In this document: positions 1 to 6,335 of the stretch, piece by piece
How positions within the stretch are numbered: position 1 is the stretch's first letter
How the letters are laid out: every line of letters starts with the position of its first letter
DNA from: an uncultured Collinsella sp.
GTDB taxonomy: Bacteria > Actinomycetota > Coriobacteriia > Coriobacteriales > Coriobacteriaceae
NCBI GenBank assembly: GCA_958372035.1
Contig: CATXML010000051.1
Span: forward strand, 1 to 7,567
DNA length: 7,567 bases
Reading direction: 5' to 3'
Translations under genes and position numbers: made by a program
The notes under the pieces: model-generated
Told to the model about the DNA's origin: nothing
Database searches by the model: none
What the model saw: only the letters and a program-made list of their open reading frames with translations

Positions 1-1093
1 CTGCGAGCGTGAGGGTATCGCCGTTGATCCTATTCGCGGTATGGGCGTCACCCTGGGCGACCCGGGTAAATATCCTGCGCCGCGTGGCTTTCGTCATAAA
101 GCTGCCACTCCGTTTGCACCCGGTAAGGAGGGCACTGTCCGCTGTGGCTTTTTTGAGCGCGGCACGCACAAAATCGTCGCCGTACCCGAGTGTCCTGTCG
201 AGGCGCCGGGTGCCCGTCAGATTCTCAACGGCATCGCGCGCGAAGCTGAGCGGCTGCATATTCCCGCCTTTAATGAGGACAAGCATCTTGGTTTGCTTCG
301 CTATGCCGTCGTCCGCTGCGGCTGGCGTACCGACCAAGTCATGGTTACGCTCGTGACCGCCCAGCGTGACTTACCGCATGCGCAGGAGTTCTTTGAGGCC
401 GTCGCGGCGCTCGATCCGCATATCGTCACCGTCGCCCAAAATATCAACGGCCGTCCCGGTAACGCCATCTTGGGTGAGGAGACTCGTATCGTCTATGGCG
501 CCGAGTGCATGCGCGACCAGCTGCTCGGTTGCGAATTCGATATCTCCCCTACCGCGTTCTATCAGACCAATCCACAGCAGACCGAGCTGCTCTATCAGCT
601 TGCGATTGACGGCATGGACCTGCAGCATGGTGACATTCTTATGGACGCGTACTGCGGCAGCGGCACCATCGGTCTGTGCGCCGCGAAGGATGCCCAGGAC
701 AGGGGTGTCGGCATTATGCTGCTCGGCGTGGAGCGCAACCCGGCGGGCATTGCCGACGCACGTCGCAATGCCGAGCTCAACGGCCTCACCCGCAGCGCTT
801 GGTTTATGGCCGACGACGCCACCGATTACATCCTGGACGCCGCCGATAACAACGAGCGCGTTGACGTTCTCTCCATCGACCCGCCACGCGCCGGCTCCAC
901 ACCAGAGTTCCTCGAAGCCGCTTGCGCACTCAAGCCGCGCCGCATCACCTACATCAGTTGCAATCCCGTCACCCAAGAGCGCGACCTACACCAGCTCCTC
1001 GACGGAGGTTATCGCCTGCTCAAGATCACGCCGGTCGACATGTTCCCCCACACCGACCACACCGAGACCGTCGCGGTCCTCGAGCGCCGCTAA
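1..1093 (+). CDS. rlmD: 23S rRNA (uracil-C5)-methyltransferase, RlmD/RlmCD (TrmA-like) family, 5' end cut by window edge
   Basis: This SAM-dependent enzyme methylates carbon 5 of a uridine, most likely in 23S rRNA. The reading frame is open from base 2, so the first 90-120 residues (usually a TRAM RNA-binding domain and the first Fe-S cysteines) lie outside the window; 363 residues are visible. Numbering from the Met at 41, I see the probable last cluster cysteine in VPEC (C51), the central RNA-binding stretch ISPTAFYQTNPQQ (168-180), the SAM motif DAYCGSGTIGL (202-212), DPPRAG (280-285), the catalytic nucleophile C307 in SCNP, and the general base E342 in HTETVAVL. All key catalytic motifs are present and the C terminus is of normal length, so the visible part looks intact. 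The Met at 41 is internal, not the start. The gene runs towards the PHP gene and ends in a shared terminator region. Family assignment is firm; the exact target uridine (U747, U1939 or both) cannot be read from the sequence. Confidence 0.93.
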   Translation, partial: CEREGIAVDPIRGMGVTLGDPGKYPAPRGFRHKAATPFAPGKEGTVRCGFFERGTHKIVAVPECPVEAPGARQILNGIAREAERLHIPAFNEDKHLGLLRYAVVRCGWRTDQVMVTLVTAQRDLPHAQEFFEAVAALDPHIVTVAQNINGRPGNAILGEETRIVYGAECMRDQLLGCEFDISPTAFYQTNPQQTELLYQLAIDGMDLQHGDILMDAYCGSGTIGLCAAKDAQDRGVGIMLLGVERNPAGIADARRNAELNGLTRSAWFMADDATDYILDAADNNERVDVLSIDPPRAGSTPEFLEAACALKPRRITYISCNPVTQERDLHQLLDGGYRLLKITPVDMFPHTDHTETVAVLERR

Positions 1094-1102
1094 TCCACCG
1101 AC

Positions 1103-1138
1103 ACAAGAAAGGGGGCGGCCCGTCTGGACTGCCCCCTT
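1103..1138. terminator. Hairpin terminator between convergent genes
   Basis: GGGGGC at 1111-1116 pairs with GCCCCC at 1131-1136, extended inwards by a G-T and a G-C pair, with a loop of about 10 nt. Read on the minus strand the stem is followed by TTTCTTGT, which suits the PHP gene ending at 1159. On the plus strand the run after the stem is only CTTCGCTT, so termination of the methyltransferase gene here is likely but less typical. Confidence 0.7.
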
Positions 1139-1158
1139 CGCTTGGCTTATGAACTCCG

Positions 1159-1980
1159 CTACATCCCCTTGCGCAGGTCACACACGCCGGCTGCCGCCAT
1201 CTCGCGAAGCAGCGTCTCGCGGTCGCGTGTCACGATCAAATCCAGCGGGAAATGAATCTCGTCGAGCATCTTGCGGGCGTGGTCGAGCTTGCCAATTGCC
1301 ATGCCAATGTGCGCATCAGTCGACACGCCAATGCCCACGCCCAGCTCGGCGCAGCGCTCGGCGATCTTGCGGCACACGTCCCAATGCTCAGCATCGTTGC
1401 CATGCTCAAGGCTGTGGTTGTTGATCTCGATTATCTTGTGCTTGGCCTTGGCCGCCAGCAGCACCTCATCGATATCGAACAGCACGCCCGAACGACCCGT
1501 ATGCCCAAGCATAAACACCTTGGGGTGCTCCAGGGCATTGATGTACATCTCGGTTGTCTGGGCGAGCGTCGCGCCTTCGGCAAACTGCGGGTTATGCACG
1601 CTTGCCACCAAATAATCCAAATTACGCGTCACCAAATCGAACAGCGAATGCTCACGACTATACGAATCGCCGGCGATATCGAGCGAAACGGGAATGTCCT
1701 CGCCAAACAAGCTGCCGTCCAGCGAAACGATATCGGCCTCGGCGCCGCGAAGCACCAGCACGCCGCTCCAAATGCGCGGCCAGATATCCTGGTTAATAAA
1801 GAATTGGAAACTGCGCAGGTCATTGGGACAAGGCGTAACCATCGAGCTTAAATGATCGGCTGAACCGAGCACCTGAAGGCCGCGCTCTGCCGCCCAATAG
1901 ATGTTCTCCTCGATGGTTGAGTACGCATGCGCAGAGAACATCGTATGAGTATGAATATCACAAGAAAGAAGGTAGGGCAT
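1159..1980 (-). CDS. PHP-domain metal-dependent phosphoesterase, YcdX-like
   Basis: This is a 273-residue protein of the PHP (polymerase and histidinol phosphatase) superfamily, close in pattern to E. coli YcdX, a trinuclear-zinc phosphatase; its substrate here is unknown. Expected metal ligands are all visible: H10 and H12 in DIHTHT, H18 in SAHAYST, H43 in ADH, E81 in RGAEAD, H129 in SVHNP, H160 in LGHTGR, and D222 and H224 in STDAH. The family hallmark HAYST and the IWPR segment (66-69) are also present. There is no signal peptide or membrane segment, so it should be cytosolic. The start at 1980 is chosen because AAGGAG lies 5 nt upstream and the PHP domain begins directly after it; the frame stays open upstream to 2124 but adds no family sequence. 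A terminator and a candidate promoter separate it from the aminotransferase gene, so it is probably transcribed alone. Between E81 and H129 it is about 20 residues longer than YcdX as I remember that protein. Confidence 0.9.
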   Translation of the reverse strand: MPYLLSCDIHTHTMFSAHAYSTIEENIYWAAERGLQVLGSADHLSSMVTPCPNDLRSFQFFINQDIWPRIWSGVLVLRGAEADIVSLDGSLFGEDIPVSLDIAGDSYSREHSLFDLVTRNLDYLVASVHNPQFAEGATLAQTTEMYINALEHPKVFMLGHTGRSGVLFDIDEVLLAAKAKHKIIEINNHSLEHGNDAEHWDVCRKIAERCAELGVGIGVSTDAHIGMAIGKLDHARKMLDEIHFPLDLIVTRDRETLLREMAAAGVCDLRKGM

Positions 1981-1985
1981 CGGGT

Positions 1986-1991
1986 CTCCTT
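1986..1991 (-). promoter_or_regulatory. Shine-Dalgarno site of the PHP gene
   Basis: The minus strand reads AAGGAG, 5 nt before the ATG at 1980-1978. This near-consensus site decides the start against longer in-frame options up to 2124. Confidence 0.8.
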
Positions 1992-2017
1992 GTCCAGTAT
2001 GGCCGTCGCGTATATTC

Positions 2018-2023
2018 ATTGTA
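2018..2023 (-). promoter_or_regulatory. Candidate -10 box for the PHP gene
   Basis: The minus strand reads TACAAT, 37 nt upstream of the ATG at 1980, in the stretch between the aminotransferase terminator and the PHP start. The -35 is weak: TTACGA at 17-nt spacing is the best match. The same nine bases, GCGTACAAT, occur at the aminotransferase promoter candidate. Confidence 0.4.
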
Positions 2024-2072
2024 CGCATAGCTTTCGGCAGTCGTAAAACTGCTTCATCCCAATCACACAACG

Positions 2073-2111
2073 GCATAAACAACGGGGTCTGGCTTAGCAC
2101 CAAACCCCGTT
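2073..2111 (-). terminator. Rho-independent terminator of the aminotransferase gene
   Basis: AACGGGGT at 2081-2088 pairs perfectly with ACCCCGTT at 2104-2111. After one C-A mismatch the stem continues with TGG/CCA (2090-2092/2100-2102) around a 7-nt loop. On the minus strand the stem is followed by GTTTATGC, a short T-rich run. The hairpin begins 28 nt after the stop codon at 2140. Confidence 0.7.
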
Positions 2112-2139
2112 TCACGTAAAACATTGCAAGCAGAGCGCT

Positions 2140-3330
2140 TTACTTTCGACGATATTCGTCGGCCAGTTGCTTCCAGGCAGACAACGAATTGACGATGGTC
2201 TCGTAGCTCACACAGTAGCCAAGGCGGAACCAGCCCGGCATGCCAAAGCTATCCGAAGGCACCGCGAGCAGCTCATACTTCTTCGCGCGCTCGCAGAAAG
2301 CGTTCGCATCGGGCTCCAGCGCCTTCACCCACAGGTAGAATGCACCGTCCGGCTCAACATAGGTGTAGCCGTACTCCGCCAGCGCATCGGTAAGCGCCGT
2401 GCGGTTGCGTGCATAGGCCTCAACGTCACTCGGCTCATCGATGCAATCGATAATCACGCGCTGGAAGAGCGCCGGAGCGCACACGAAGCCCAGCGTACGG
2501 GCGGCACCGGCAACGGCGGGCATTAGACGAGCTGCCTGAGGATTCGTATTGGGAACCAGGATCCACCCGACGCGCTCGCCCGGTAGCGAAAGCGACTTGG
2601 AATACGAGTAGCACACGATGGTGTGCTCGTAGATCGAAGGTACCCAAGGCACCTCGGCGCCATAGACAATCTCGCGATACGGCTCATCCGAGATAAGCAT
2701 GATCGGATTCTCGGGATCGCGCTTGGCGTTGACCTCGCGTAAAACATTGGCCAGTCGCGTCAGGGTATCGCGCGTATACACGGCGCCCGTCGGGTTATTC
2801 GGTGAGTCGATGATGACAGCTGCCGTCTTGTCGGTAATCGCCTTGAGCACGTTATCCACGCTCAGCTGGAACGTATCTTCATCGGCGAGCGCCTCGACAC
2901 ACGTACAGCCGGCCTTCTCAATCCACACGCGATACTCCGGGAAGTACGGGGCGATAACAATGACCTCGTCACCCGGGTTCGTAACGGCATTGAGCGTGCA
3001 GGTGAGCGAAGCCGCCGCGCCCACGGTCATAAAGACATCCTTGCCCTCATAGCTCGTACCGAAGCGACGGTTAAGAGACTCAGCCACGGCGGTACGGCAC
3101 TGCGGCAGGCCCGGAGCGGGCGTATAACCGTGCAGCTGGTCACTCGGCAGTTCAAGCGCCTTTTTGATGGACTCCGCGACGGCAGCGGGAGCAGGAACGC
3201 TCGGGTTGCCCAGCGAGAAATCGAACACGTTTTCCGCGCCGATTTGCGCCTTGCGCTCAAGGCCATAGCTAAAAATCTCGCGGATGATGGAGCTTTCCGC
3301 ACCGCGAGCATACATAGTTTCGTTGATCAT
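2140..3330 (-). CDS. PLP-dependent class I/II aminotransferase
   Basis: This is a 396-residue fold-type I aminotransferase that moves an amino group between an amino acid and a 2-oxo acid through pyridoxal phosphate; it should be cytosolic and dimeric. Visible family marks are FSLGNPSVPAP (38-48), the glycine-rich cofactor turn VGAAASLT (103-110), the aromatic APYFPEY (127-133), SPNNPTG (176-182) with the PLP-contacting Asn, SDEPY (214-218) with D215 against the pyridine nitrogen and Y218, the Schiff-base lysine K245 in SYSKSLSLPGERVGW, and R369 in WFRLGYC, which binds the substrate carboxylate. Nothing essential is missing and the length is normal. The start at 3330 is chosen because AAAGGGG sits 5 nt upstream; the frame is open to 3429, but that extension runs through the promoter candidate and an inverted repeat and has no family match. 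The amino donor cannot be told from the sequence; aspartate- or alanine-type activity would be usual for this family. The gene appears to be monocistronic. Confidence 0.9.
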   Translation of the reverse strand: MINETMYARGAESSIIREIFSYGLERKAQIGAENVFDFSLGNPSVPAPAAVAESIKKALELPSDQLHGYTPAPGLPQCRTAVAESLNRRFGTSYEGKDVFMTVGAAASLTCTLNAVTNPGDEVIVIAPYFPEYRVWIEKAGCTCVEALADEDTFQLSVDNVLKAITDKTAAVIIDSPNNPTGAVYTRDTLTRLANVLREVNAKRDPENPIMLISDEPYREIVYGAEVPWVPSIYEHTIVCYSYSKSLSLPGERVGWILVPNTNPQAARLMPAVAGAARTLGFVCAPALFQRVIIDCIDEPSDVEAYARNRTALTDALAEYGYTYVEPDGAFYLWVKALEPDANAFCERAKKYELLAVPSDSFGMPGWFRLGYCVSYETIVNSLSAWKQLADEYRRK

Positions 3331-3335
3331 CTGTT

Positions 3336-3342
3336 CCCCTTT
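3336..3342 (-). promoter_or_regulatory. Shine-Dalgarno site of the aminotransferase gene
   Basis: The minus strand reads AAAGGGG, 5 nt before the ATG at 3330-3328. It supports this start over an in-frame ATG at 3429 that lies inside an inverted repeat. Confidence 0.7.
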
Positions 3343-3354
3343 CGCATAGGCGCT

Positions 3355-3360
3355 ATTGTA
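3355..3360 (-). promoter_or_regulatory. Candidate -10 box for the aminotransferase gene
   Basis: The minus strand reads TACAAT, 24 nt upstream of the start codon, which would give a short leader. No good -35 is seen at 16-18 nt spacing (GGCGCT or CGGCGC), so the call rests on the -10 match and position. The box is preceded by GCG exactly as at the PHP gene. Confidence 0.4.
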
Positions 3361-3391
3361 CGCTTTAGTCGGGCAAAGCGCCGCAGCAATG

Positions 3392-3449
3392 TTGATTGGG
3401 GACAGACTTAAATGCGTGAAAACGCTCATTTAAGTCTGTCCCCAATCAA
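3392..3449. repeat. 23-bp perfect inverted repeat with GAAA tetraloop (REP/MITE-like)
   Basis: The arms at 3392-3414 and 3427-3449 are perfect reverse complements over 23 bp; each contains the core GGGGACAGACTTAAATG. The centre 3415-3424 reads CGT-GAAA-ACG, a 3-bp stem with a GNRA tetraloop, leaving only C3425 and T3426 unpaired as a bulge. The element is about 58 bp, noncoding, and lies directly after the T-run of the ftsH terminator and upstream of the aminotransferase promoter candidate. From memory, the GGGGACAGAC core resembles hairpins linked to IS200-like REP-associated transposases in several phyla; no such transposase is in this window. A GTAG-type tetranucleotide at the foot, typical of classical REPs, is not seen. 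It could also act as a roadblock or RNA-stabilising hairpin. Confidence 0.8.
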
Positions 3450-3450
3450 T

Positions 3451-3488
3451 GAAGAAAAAGCCTCCGCAGGTTTCCCCGCGGAGGCTTT
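3451..3488 (-). terminator. Rho-independent terminator of ftsH
   Basis: GCCTCCGC at 3460-3467 pairs with GCGGAGGC at 3478-3485, extended by three A-T pairs (3457-3459/3486-3488), with a 10-nt loop. On the minus strand the stem runs into TTTTTCTTC, a clear T-run. It begins 12 nt after the ftsH stop codon (TAG, 3502-3500) and should end the tilS-hpt-ftsH transcript. Confidence 0.88.
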
Positions 3489-3499
3489 CGCCACAAAGA

Positions 3500-5638
3500 C
3501 TATTTGTCGTCGTCGGTGTCAGCGCCGGCATTGACGGCACAGTCATCGCCGGCATCATCGGATGCGGTCTCTGCATCTTCCTGCATGGCCGCCTGCGCAA
3601 AAGCCGCGGCGTCTGCCGCAAGCTCCTCCTCGCTCATGCGAGGCGTGCGCTTCTTGGTCGGCATACCGGCCGCCTTGGCGTTGCGCTCCTCCTTGGCCGA
3701 CAGGATATCGCCCTCGCGCTCAAGGTAGGCGTCCCACTCGTTGTCGAGCAGGGCATTCACGGCGTCGCCTTCGACGGTCTCGCGCTCGAGCAGCACCTTC
3801 GCCATCAGATCGAGCTGATCGCGACGGGCATCCAGAATCTCGACCGCACGGCGATGGGCCTCGCGCATGATGCGCTGAACCTCGATATCGATGCGACGCG
3901 CCGTCTCCTCGGAGTAATCCTGGTGATCGGCGTAATCGCGACCCAGGAACACCTGATGCTGTGCCTCGCCAAACACTTGCGTGCCCAGCTCCTCGCTCAT
4001 GCCCAGACGCGTGACCATCTCGCGCGCCATCTTGGTTGCGCGCTCCAGATCGTTGCTCGCGCCCGACGTGATGTCGTCGCACATGAGCTCCTCGGCAACG
4101 CGGCCGCCCAAGAACACGGCAAGCTCGTCAAGCATCTCGTTCTTGGTCTTGAGGAAGTGATCCTCCTGCGGAAGCTGCAGCGTGTAACCCAAAGCCTGGC
4201 CGCGGCTGACAATCGAAATCTTGTGGACCGGATCGGAGTGCTCCAGGATGTGACCCACCAAAGCGTGGCCGCTCTCGTGGTAGGCAATCGTGGTGCGCTC
4301 GGCTTCGGTCATCACGCGACCCTTGCGCTGCGGTCCGGCAATCACGCGCTCCATCGATTCCTCGACCTCGTCCATCGAGATCACAGAACGATGACGGCGG
4401 GCAGCCAACAGTGCAGACTCATTGAGCAAGTTCGCCAGGTCGGCGCCGGTAAAGCCAACGGTCATCTGGGCGAGCTTCTCAAACTTAACGTCCTCGTCCA
4501 TCGGCTTGTTCTCGGCATGCACGCGCAAGATCTGCTCGCGGCCCTTTACGTCCGGACGGTCGACCGTAACTTGACGGTCAAAACGGCCGGGACGCAGCAG
4601 CGCCGGATCCAGAATGTCGGGGCGGTTGGTCGCAGCGATCAGGATGACCGACTCGCTCTCCTCAAAACCGTCCATCTCGACCAGCAGCTGGTTGAGCGTC
4701 TGCTCGCGCTCGTCGTGACCGCCGCCCAGACCGGCTCCGCGCTGACGTCCCACGGCATCAATCTCATCGATGAAGATGATCGACGGGGCCTGGGACTTGG
4801 CCTCCTTAAAGAGGTCACGCACGCGGCTGGCGCCGACACCCACGAACATCTCGACAAAGTCAGAACCCGAGATGCTAAAGAACGGCACGCCCGCCTCGCC
4901 GGCAACGGCCTTGGCCAGCAGCGTTTTACCGGTGCCCGGAGGGCCCACCAGCAACACGCCACGCGGGATCTTGGCGCCCAGCTTGCGATAGCGATCCGGA
5001 TCGCTCAAGAAGTCACGGATCTCCTCGAGCTCCTCGACGGCCTCGTCCACGCCGGCAACGTCCTCGAACTTGACCTTGGGGCGCGTAGCCTCGTTGGTCT
5101 TGGCGTTGGTCTTGCCAAACTGCATGTTCCTGTTGTTGGCGCCCATCATCTGGCGCATAAAGTAGAACATGATGGCAATCAGGGCGATCGTCGGAAGCAC
5201 GCTCATCGCCAGGTCGCCCCAAAAATCGGGGTCATTGGTGTTGACGATGTACTTGGTATCGGGGTGCTCCGCCATAAGCTCGGCAAGCGAATCGGAGCCG
5301 ACATAGGTCGAGGAGAAGCTCTTGAGCTCGCTCGTATCGCCCTTGTCCTTTTTTGTCTTCCAGTAATGACCCGCCACGCTTCCGTCTTGAACCGTATAGG
5401 TCAAATCTTCGACACGGTCCTGCTTAATGGCGTTGACCATCTCGCTCGTCGCGAGCTTAACGGTATTGCTGGAGTTGGCAAAGCCGGAGCCCATGTTAAA
5501 GAAGGCGTAACCCAGAAGCGCGCAAGCCAAAATAAAATACAGCCAGCCCGTACGCGTGGGCTTCTTGCCTCCGGGCATCCCCGGGATCTTAGGCTCCCGG
5601 GGAGTCTGGGAATTGTTATCGTTACGGTCGTCGGGCAT
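3500..5638 (-). CDS. ftsH: ATP-dependent zinc metalloprotease FtsH
   Basis: FtsH is a membrane-anchored AAA+ protease that forms hexamers, pulls misfolded membrane proteins and some regulators out of the bilayer or cytosol, and degrades them. The 712 residues show, in order: a charged, Pro-rich N-terminal extension (1-30); transmembrane helix 1 (about 31-48); an extracytoplasmic domain (about 50-140); transmembrane helix 2 (about 143-163); the AAA+ module with Walker A GPPGTGKT (232-239), pore loop FVG (265-267), Walker B IIFIDEID (287-294) and second region of homology [18 protein letters not shown] (338-355); and the M41 protease domain with zinc site HESGH (454-458) and third ligand D530 in SNDLERAT. 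An Ala- and acid-rich tail (about 660-712), probably disordered, ends in DDDK. Longer tails of this kind are usual in actinobacterial FtsH. The ATG lies one base after the hpt stop, so translation is probably coupled; GGAGG sits 12 nt upstream, further than ideal, inside the end of hpt. A strong hairpin lies in codons 12-21. Confidence 0.98.
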   Translation of the reverse strand: MPDDRNDNNSQTPREPKIPGMPGGKKPTRTGWLYFILACALLGYAFFNMGSGFANSSNTVKLATSEMVNAIKQDRVEDLTYTVQDGSVAGHYWKTKKDKGDTSELKSFSSTYVGSDSLAELMAEHPDTKYIVNTNDPDFWGDLAMSVLPTIALIAIMFYFMRQMMGANNRNMQFGKTNAKTNEATRPKVKFEDVAGVDEAVEELEEIRDFLSDPDRYRKLGAKIPRGVLLVGPPGTGKTLLAKAVAGEAGVPFFSISGSDFVEMFVGVGASRVRDLFKEAKSQAPSIIFIDEIDAVGRQRGAGLGGGHDEREQTLNQLLVEMDGFEESESVILIAATNRPDILDPALLRPGRFDRQVTVDRPDVKGREQILRVHAENKPMDEDVKFEKLAQMTVGFTGADLANLLNESALLAARRHRSVISMDEVEESMERVIAGPQRKGRVMTEAERTTIAYHESGHALVGHILEHSDPVHKISIVSRGQALGYTLQLPQEDHFLKTKNEMLDELAVFLGGRVAEELMCDDITSGASNDLERATKMAREMVTRLGMSEELGTQVFGEAQHQVFLGRDYADHQDYSEETARRIDIEVQRIMREAHRRAVEILDARRDQLDLMAKVLLERETVEGDAVNALLDNEWDAYLEREGDILSAKEERNAKAAGMPTKKRTPRMSEEELAADAAAFAQAAMQEDAETASDDAGDDCAVNAGADTDDDK
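5578..5603 (-). promoter_or_regulatory. GC-rich stem-loop inside the ftsH start region
   Basis: TCCCCGGGA at 5578-5586 and TCCCGGGGA at 5595-5603 form a perfect 9-bp stem with an 8-nt loop. In the mRNA it falls in ftsH codons 12-21, its first paired base 35 nt downstream of the A of the start codon. The pairing is seen directly; any effect on translation or transcript stability is inference. It has no T-run and is not a terminator. Confidence 0.45.
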
Positions 5639-5639
5639 C

Positions 5640-6188
5640 TTACGAATAAACCTCCGGTTTCAAAATGCCCAGATACGGAAGGTTGCGATAGCGCTCGGCA
5701 TAGTCGAGGCCGTAGCCCACCACAAAGGCATCGGGGCAATGGGTTCCAACATACTTGGGCGTGACGGCCGAGGTACGGTCCTCAACGTCCTTCCACAGGA
5801 AGGCGGCGACCTCCAGCGAGGCGGGCTTGCGGCTCTCGAGGTTCTTCATCAGATACTTGAGCGTCAGGCCCGAGTCCAGAATGTCCTCGACGATCAGCAC
5901 GTCGCGACCGCGGATGTCGATATCCAGGTCCTTAATGATACGCACGATGCCCGAGGACTTCACACCGTCGCCATAGCTCGAAACGGCCATGAAATCGATG
6001 TTGGTCGGCAGCTCGATCTTGCGCATCAGGTCGCCCATAAAGACCACGGCGCCGCGCAGGACCGCAATCAGCACCAGATCCTTACCCGCGTAGTCGCGAG
6101 TAATCTGCTCGCCTAGGCGAGAGACGATACCGTCGATATCCTCCTGCGTAAACAGAACCTTCTCGATATCCGGATGTTGAGAAGCCAT
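5640..6188 (-). CDS. hpt: Hypoxanthine phosphoribosyltransferase
   Basis: This cytosolic purine-salvage enzyme joins hypoxanthine (and usually guanine) to PRPP, giving IMP or GMP and pyrophosphate. The 182-residue length is typical of bacterial HPRTs. Visible motifs are LRG (44-46, pyrophosphate-binding loop I), the flexible-loop SSYG (70-73), the PRPP-binding signature LIVEDILDSGLTL (98-110) with acidic pair E101-D102 and probable catalytic base D105, K145 as the likely purine O6 contact, and the family C-terminal block FVVGYGLDYAERYRNLPYLG (155-174). The start at 6188 has AAAGGG 5 nt upstream. The gene is separated from tilS by 147 bp with its own promoter candidate and runs into ftsH with a one-base gap, so hpt and ftsH should share transcripts. 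In Bacillus subtilis, HprT and TilS have been reported to form a complex that activates ftsH; whether this holds here is unknown. Confidence 0.97.
   Translation of the reverse strand: MASQHPDIEKVLFTQEDIDGIVSRLGEQITRDYAGKDLVLIAVLRGAVVFMGDLMRKIELPTNIDFMAVSSYGDGVKSSGIVRIIKDLDIDIRGRDVLIVEDILDSGLTLKYLMKNLESRKPASLEVAAFLWKDVEDRTSAVTPKYVGTHCPDAFVVGYGLDYAERYRNLPYLGILKPEVYS
5651..5655 (-). promoter_or_regulatory. Distant Shine-Dalgarno site of ftsH
   Basis: The minus strand reads GGAGG within the last hpt codons, 12 nt before the ftsH ATG at 5638. Spacing is longer than the 5 nt seen at the neighbouring genes, so ftsH initiation may depend partly on ribosomes finishing hpt. Confidence 0.5.
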
Positions 6189-6244
6189 GACAACCCTTTC
6201 TTGTGCTTATCGCCCACACACCGCCGTATGGACGCGAACTACAC

Positions 6245-6250
6245 ATTCTA
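6245..6250 (-). promoter_or_regulatory. Candidate extended -10 promoter for hpt-ftsH
   Basis: The minus strand reads TGCTAGAAT, that is TAGAAT preceded by the extended -10 dinucleotide TG, 56 nt upstream of the hpt ATG. No strong -35 is present at 17 nt, which fits an extended -10 promoter. It would let hpt and ftsH be transcribed independently of tilS. Confidence 0.45.
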
Positions 6251-6253
6251 GCA

Positions 6254-6284
6254 GCGCACGGGGTATATTTACCAGCCCGTGCGC
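6254..6284. repeat. 9-bp inverted repeat at the hpt promoter
   Basis: GCGCACGGG (6254-6262) and CCCGTGCGC (6276-6284) are perfect reverse complements around a 13-nt AT-rich centre. On the minus strand the element ends 3 nt before the TAGAAT box, covering the spacer and -35 positions, so it could be an operator. It lies about 50 nt after the tilS stop and could instead be a tilS 3' hairpin, but it has no T-run on either side. The rest of the 147-bp gap (6189-6335) shows only the -10 box and the hpt ribosome-binding site. Confidence 0.5.
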
Positions 6285-6335
6285 CATCAGCGCGGGAATA
6301 CCGTCAACGTCGCACAGAATAGCTGGCGTGGGACG

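Noticed and set aside
366..1424. 352-codon plus-strand frame overlapping the methyltransferase
   Set aside because: Runs out of frame through the conserved methyltransferase motifs and across the terminator into the PHP gene; composition is Ser/Arg/Pro-rich without a family.
1981..2124. Longer PHP protein start at 2124
   Set aside because: The extension overlaps the terminator and promoter candidate, and AAGGAG precedes the ATG at 1980, where the PHP domain begins.
3331..3429. Longer aminotransferase start at 3429
   Set aside because: The ATG lies within the inverted repeat, the added 33 residues have no family match, and a good Shine-Dalgarno site precedes the ATG at 3330.
5217..5232. Short CCCC/GGGG inverted repeat inside ftsH
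   Set aside because: Only about 4 bp of pairing within coding sequence; expected by chance at this GC content.
3449..5764. 771-codon open frame on the plus strand opposite ftsH
   Set aside because: It lies wholly antisense to a complete, motif-perfect ftsH; long antisense frames are common opposite high-GC genes, and its translation has no recognisable family or ribosome-binding site.
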